Shown here in pieces: positions 58,727-64,000 of a stretch of 64,000 nt of DNA. The notes under the pieces were generated by a model, which saw nothing but the letters and a program-made list of their open reading frames with translations, did no database searches and had not been told where the DNA came from. The position numbers and the translations under genes are program-made. The DNA is from Mongoliimonas terrestris (GTDB lineage Bacteria; Pseudomonadota; Alphaproteobacteria; Rhizobiales; Pleomorphomonadaceae): positions 62,001 to 126,000 of the forward strand of contig NZ_MSIG01000009.1 of assembly GCF_001927285.1 (NCBI RefSeq), in the 5' to 3' direction. Within the stretch, counting starts at the first letter, position 1. The number at the start of each line of letters is the position of its first letter.

Positions 58727-60094
58727 ATGGCTTCCGACATTCTCATCGTCGACGACGAGGCGGACATCCGGGAACTCGTGGCGGGCATCCTGGAGGATGA
58801 AGGCTTCGGCACCCGTAAGGCCGGGGACGCGGACAGCGCGCTCGCCGCCATCACGGCGCGCCGGCCCAACCTCGTCTTCCTCGACATCTGGCTGCAGGGC
58901 AGCCGGCTCGACGGCCTCGCGCTTCTCGACGAGATCAAGGTCGACCATCCGGACCTGCCGGTGGTGATGATCTCCGGCCACGGCAACGTGGAGACCGCCG
59001 TCTCGGCCATCAAGCGCGGCGCCTACGACTATATCGAGAAGCCCTTCAAGGCCGACCGCCTGATCCTCGTCGCCGAACGGGCGCTGGAGGCCTCCAAGCT
59101 CAAGCGCGAGGTCAAGGAACTGACCCTGCGCTCCGACCGGCAGGACGGCATCGTCGGCCAGTCGTCGCTGATCAACCAGCTGCGCAACACGATCGACCGG
59201 ATCGCGCCGACCAACAGCCGCATCCTCATCTCCGGGCCGTCCGGCTCCGGCAAGGAGGTGGTCGCCCGCGCCATCCACGATCACTCCGCCCGCGCCAAGG
59301 GCCCCTTCGTCGCCATGAACGCCGCCGCCATCACGCCGGAGCGCATGGAGATCGAGCTGTTCGGCACCGAGGCCGACGACGACGGCCGCCGCAAGGTCGG
59401 CGCGCTGGAAGAGGCGCACGGCGGCACGCTCTATCTCGACGAGATCGGCGACATGCCGCGCGAGACCCAGAACCGCATCCTGCGGGTGCTGGTCGACCAG
59501 TCGTTCGAGCGGGTCGGCGGCACCCAGCGGGTGCAGGTGGACGTGCGCATCGTCTCCTCCACCGCCCGCGACCTGGAGCGCGAGATCGCCGAGGGCCGCT
59601 TCCGCGAGGATCTCTTCCACCGCCTGTCCGTGGTGCCGCTGCGCGTGCCCGGCCTCTCGGAGCGGCGCGAGGACATCCCCTTTCTCATCGATCACATGAT
59701 GAACCAGATCGCCCGCGCCACCGGCCTGCCCATCCGCCGCATCGGCGAGGATGCCATGGCGGTGCTCCAGGCCCACGACTGGCCGGGGAACCTCCGCCAG
59801 CTGCGCAACAATGTGGAGCGGCTGATGATCCTCACCCGCGGCGACGAGGAGGCGGTGATCACCGCCGACCTGCTACCGTCCGAGGTCGGCACCATGCTGC
59901 CGTCGCTGCCCACCTCCACCGGCGGCGAGCACCTGATGGCCATGCCGCTCCGCGACGCCCGCGAGATCTTCGAGCGCGAGTACCTCAAGGCCCAGATCAA
60001 CCGCTTCGGCGGCAACATCTCCCGCACCGCCGAGTTCGTCGGCATGGAACGTTCCGCCCTCCACCGCAAACTGAAGAGCCTCGGCATCGCCTGA
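58727..60094 (+). CDS. ntrX: Response regulator NtrX
   Basis: 455-aa regulator of the NtrC family. The receiver domain has the phospho-acceptor D53 (VFLDIWL) and K in YIEKPFK. The AAA+ domain has Walker A GPSGSGKE and LYLDEIGD, but as in other alphaproteobacterial NtrX proteins the sigma-54 contact motif GAFTGA is missing (ELFGTEADDDGRRKVG is found there). The C-terminal Fis-type helix-turn-helix (NISRTAEFVGMERSALHRKL) binds DNA. It is the partner of NtrY in nitrogen, redox and envelope control. An AAGGA site precedes the ATG. Confidence 0.95.
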   Translation: MASDILIVDDEADIRELVAGILEDEGFGTRKAGDADSALAAITARRPNLVFLDIWLQGSRLDGLALLDEIKVDHPDLPVVMISGHGNVETAVSAIKRGAYDYIEKPFKADRLILVAERALEASKLKREVKELTLRSDRQDGIVGQSSLINQLRNTIDRIAPTNSRILISGPSGSGKEVVARAIHDHSARAKGPFVAMNAAAITPERMEIELFGTEADDDGRRKVGALEEAHGGTLYLDEIGDMPRETQNRILRVLVDQSFERVGGTQRVQVDVRIVSSTARDLEREIAEGRFREDLFHRLSVVPLRVPGLSERREDIPFLIDHMMNQIARATGLPIRRIGEDAMAVLQAHDWPGNLRQLRNNVERLMILTRGDEEAVITADLLPSEVGTMLPSLPTSTGGEHLMAMPLRDAREIFEREYLKAQINRFGGNISRTAEFVGMERSALHRKLKSLGIA

Positions 60095-60536
60095 GGGGGA
60101 GGGGGCCGTCTGCGGAACGGGCCTGCCCGAAAGGATCGGGCTGGCGACGCCACCCTGATGGTCCGTTCGCTTTCAGGCATCGAAAGCGGGGCTCGCGGAG
60201 GTCGTCTTCATCGGCAGTCAACACCGGGGCAGGGGACCACATCCCGTTTCCGATCGAGACCGGCGTGGCGGAGCAAGCCAACCGTCAGTCGGGCCGGCCC
60301 CAACCCGGTATCGTCATCCCACCCGGTTCACACGCCCCCGTCCGCTGTGGATCGCCTGTGGATAACTCTGGGGACAAGCACGATCGCCGAACGCCGCGCC
60401 TCCACCACGGTGCAGTTCCACACCGGAGCTTCCAGCAGCGTTCTTCTTTTTGTCAGTTTTGACAATATGGCTGCATTTGGTAGGGTGATGCTGCATTGCA
60501 AGCATCGCTTTCCCTCATGCGTTTCGGGATCACACC
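60095..60536. other. Intergenic region after ntrX
   Basis: 442 bases, no gene supported and no hfq gene, which often follows ntrX in alphaproteobacteria. A perfect DnaA-box-like TGTGGATAA is at about 60357-60365, with a near copy (TGTGGATCG) just before. The last 100 bases are AT-richer and contain inverted repeats and a possible promoter of the next gene. Confidence 0.5.
60450..60486 (+). promoter_or_regulatory. Candidate promoter with embedded inverted repeat
   Basis: TTGTCA-gttt-TGACAA (60450-60465) is a perfect inverted repeat. Its right arm overlaps TTGACA (60459-60464), which is followed by a 16-base spacer and TAGGGT (60481-60486). A second inverted repeat, GATGCT-gcattgca-AGCATC, follows at about 60487-60506. 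This looks like a regulated promoter for the secreted gene at 60537; the regulator is unknown. Confidence 0.4.
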
Positions 60537-60995
60537 ATGAAGAACGCCCTGTTCGGCGCCGCAGCCCTCACGCTCGCGGTGGCCATCGCCCCGAGTTCCG
60601 CCGCCGCCTGCAACGACCCCGATTTCAACTACTTCACCGGTTGCACCCTGCAGCAGTTCGCCGACATCTGGGTGCCCGCGAACCTCGCCTGGATCCCGCC
60701 CGGTGCCTATCCCTTCGAAGGCGACTTCAGTGTCGACGACGGGTTTCCGAGCGACGGCTATTAGTTCGCCGCGACCATCGGGAGCTTCCTGAAGAACGGG
60801 GATTTCAAAGTCGCAGTGCTCGGCTTCGAGGAAACCTACGACGAATTCGGCGATCCGGTGTCTTTCGAAGGCCTGGCGCGCAACTACACCATCCCGGTTC
60901 CGGCGCCCGAAGCCGGCGCGGCCTTCCCGCTGGTCGCCCTCGCCGGCTACCTCGCCTGGCGCCGCGCCCGCCGCCCCACGACCCTTGCCGCCTGA
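60537..60995 (+). pseudogene. Secreted PEP-CTERM-like protein gene with an in-frame TAG
   Basis: The ATG at 60537 opens a secreted protein with a signal peptide (to SSAAAC). After 75 codons it meets TAG at 60762-60764. The same frame then continues for 76 more sense codons to TGA at 60993-60995. The downstream part is clearly protein-like and ends with a sorting-signal pattern: IPVPAPEAGAAFPL, a hydrophobic segment (VALAGYLAW) and a basic RRARR cluster, as in PEP-CTERM tails. The whole would be 151 residues with the TAG codon skipped. Most likely this is a single nonsense mutation; suppression or a sequencing error are alternatives. Cysteines at 25 and 36 and an acidic centre are visible; function unknown. 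Confidence 0.75.
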
Positions 60996-61075
60996 TCGGG
61001 CTTCGTGGTCCGCCGCATGCGCTCGATCGCGGTGCGCGCGGGCCACGCCAGTGGCGAAACCCTTTCATTCTGGAC

Positions 61076-61174
61076 GTCACCCCGGCGGGAGCCGGGGTCC
61101 AACCGTCTCATCCGTCTTCCGCCCCGTCCGGTGTCTGGCCCGACGGCTGGATCCTGGAGTCCGCCGGTAGGACG
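61076..61174. repeat. Family-B composite repeat, copy 5 (diverged)
   Basis: Begins GTCACCCCGGCGGGAGCCGG and ends GATCCTGGAGTCCGCCGGTA followed by GGACGAC. The left hairpin is intact and the right one carries several mismatches, so this is an old or decaying copy. Confidence 0.7.
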
Positions 61175-61297
61175 ACGGCGCAGGTCGGAGATGGTCCGCC
61201 CCGGCATGGCAACAAATTGTGGATGACACCGGGGATGGCGGCCCGCCCGCCGGGTTCGGCAGCCCGACCCATTCCCCCGGTTCGACAGTCCGGCAGC

Positions 61298-61323
61298 AAA
61301 AACGGCCCGCCGATGGGCGGGCC
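61298..61323 (-). terminator. Rho-independent terminator of glgP
   Basis: Read on the minus strand, GGCCCGCC-cat-CGGCGGGCC is followed by TTTTT. It lies about 36 bases after the glgP stop. Confidence 0.88.
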
Positions 61324-61359
61324 GCATGTCCTGTCGACAATCCCCGATCCGATCCGCCG

Positions 61360-63813
<2,454 letters not shown>

Positions 63814-64000
63814 GCGTCATCCCCTCCGCTGGGGGCCGGTTTGAAGTCGCGCGTCTGCGGTGCGGCCCAAAGGTGCCCGCATGCGTGCCCGATTTTCACT
63901 GCCGTTAGCGCCCGTCAGCCGGTCGATGGCGGGGGCCATCATCGTCCGGTGTCGGGCTGCCGCTGCCCCGTCAAGATCTCGATGCCGGCCCCGCCCCGTC
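63814..64000. other. Upstream region of glgP
   Basis: 187 bases at the right end with no supported gene; presumably the glgP promoter region, but no convincing hexamer pair was found. Confidence 0.4.

Larger units (their letters stand above)
60996..61359. other. Intergenic region before glgP end
   Basis: 364 bases, no gene supported. It contains a diverged family-B element (61076-61174) and the glgP terminator (61298-61323). Confidence 0.6.

Noticed and set aside
60355..60370. Possible replication origin
   Set aside because: Only one perfect DnaA-box-like 9-mer with one near copy is present, there is no cluster of boxes, no AT-rich unwinding element of note, and no dnaA, hemE or parAB genes are near.

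Overview
The window is about 69% GC, densely coded, and reads as chromosome of an alphaproteobacterium of the Hyphomicrobiales (Rhizobiales). The evidence is the gene content: an EipB/DUF1849 envelope protein, an IalB-family protein, NtrY/NtrX, HspQ, a PyrB-PyrX pair followed by PlsY-DprA-TopA-RNase R, a DUF482/FemAB-like protein next to RidA, GDPD and HIT genes, and a trehalose/maltose-type (Thu) ABC uptake locus. I cannot name the genus; a Pleomorphomonadaceae-like organism would fit but is only a guess. I saw no tRNA, rRNA, CRISPR array, prophage or complete insertion sequence.

Left part (1-10 kb): cysS starts a chain of five genes whose stops and starts overlap (cysS, MNT nucleotidyltransferase, HEPN protein, GFA-family enzyme, proline iminopeptidase), followed by citramalate synthase. 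Then come an aminotransferase, a short-chain dehydrogenase-like protein without its catalytic pair, a convergent Cas2-fold orphan, and a Rhizobium-type (class 3) L-asparaginase. From 10 to 23 kb, almost everything is on the minus strand: a Tat-exported beta-helix repeat protein, a SRPBCC protein, and the sugar uptake locus (binding protein, two permeases, alpha-glucosidase, ATPase). An RTX calcium-binding protein, a DUF2141 protein and repeat DNA split that locus in the middle.

Middle part (23-44 kb): mostly housekeeping. It holds a second GFA protein, a lysophospholipid acyltransferase, a zinc-finger protein, an FAD monooxygenase, the HIT/FemAB-like/GDPD/RidA cluster, eipB, rplM-rpsI with a clear promoter and terminator, RNase R, a GGDEF protein, topA, dprA-plsY and pyrB-pyrX. 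The pyrC-like gene has lost its metal ligands.

Right part (44-64 kb): a periplasmic-adaptor/permease/ATPase exporter operon with a ccdA gene downstream, SPOR-like, YbaN and DUF502 membrane proteins, a DsbA/FrnE-type oxidoreductase, a peptide-binding protein coupled to a degenerate acyl-CoA synthetase-like protein, ialB, hspQ, ntrY-ntrX, a secreted PEP-CTERM-like gene interrupted by an in-frame TAG, and glycogen phosphorylase.

The most unusual large-scale signal lies between the genes. Three families of palindromic intergenic elements recur: (A) about 37-bp hairpin halves with a GGTCCGS stem, usually paired head to head, at no fewer than eight places; (B) composite elements of about 103 bp with two hairpins, at five places; and (C) one pair of a third type. 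One A pair has been amplified in tandem with a period of about 182 bp. No RAYT-type transposase gene is in the window.
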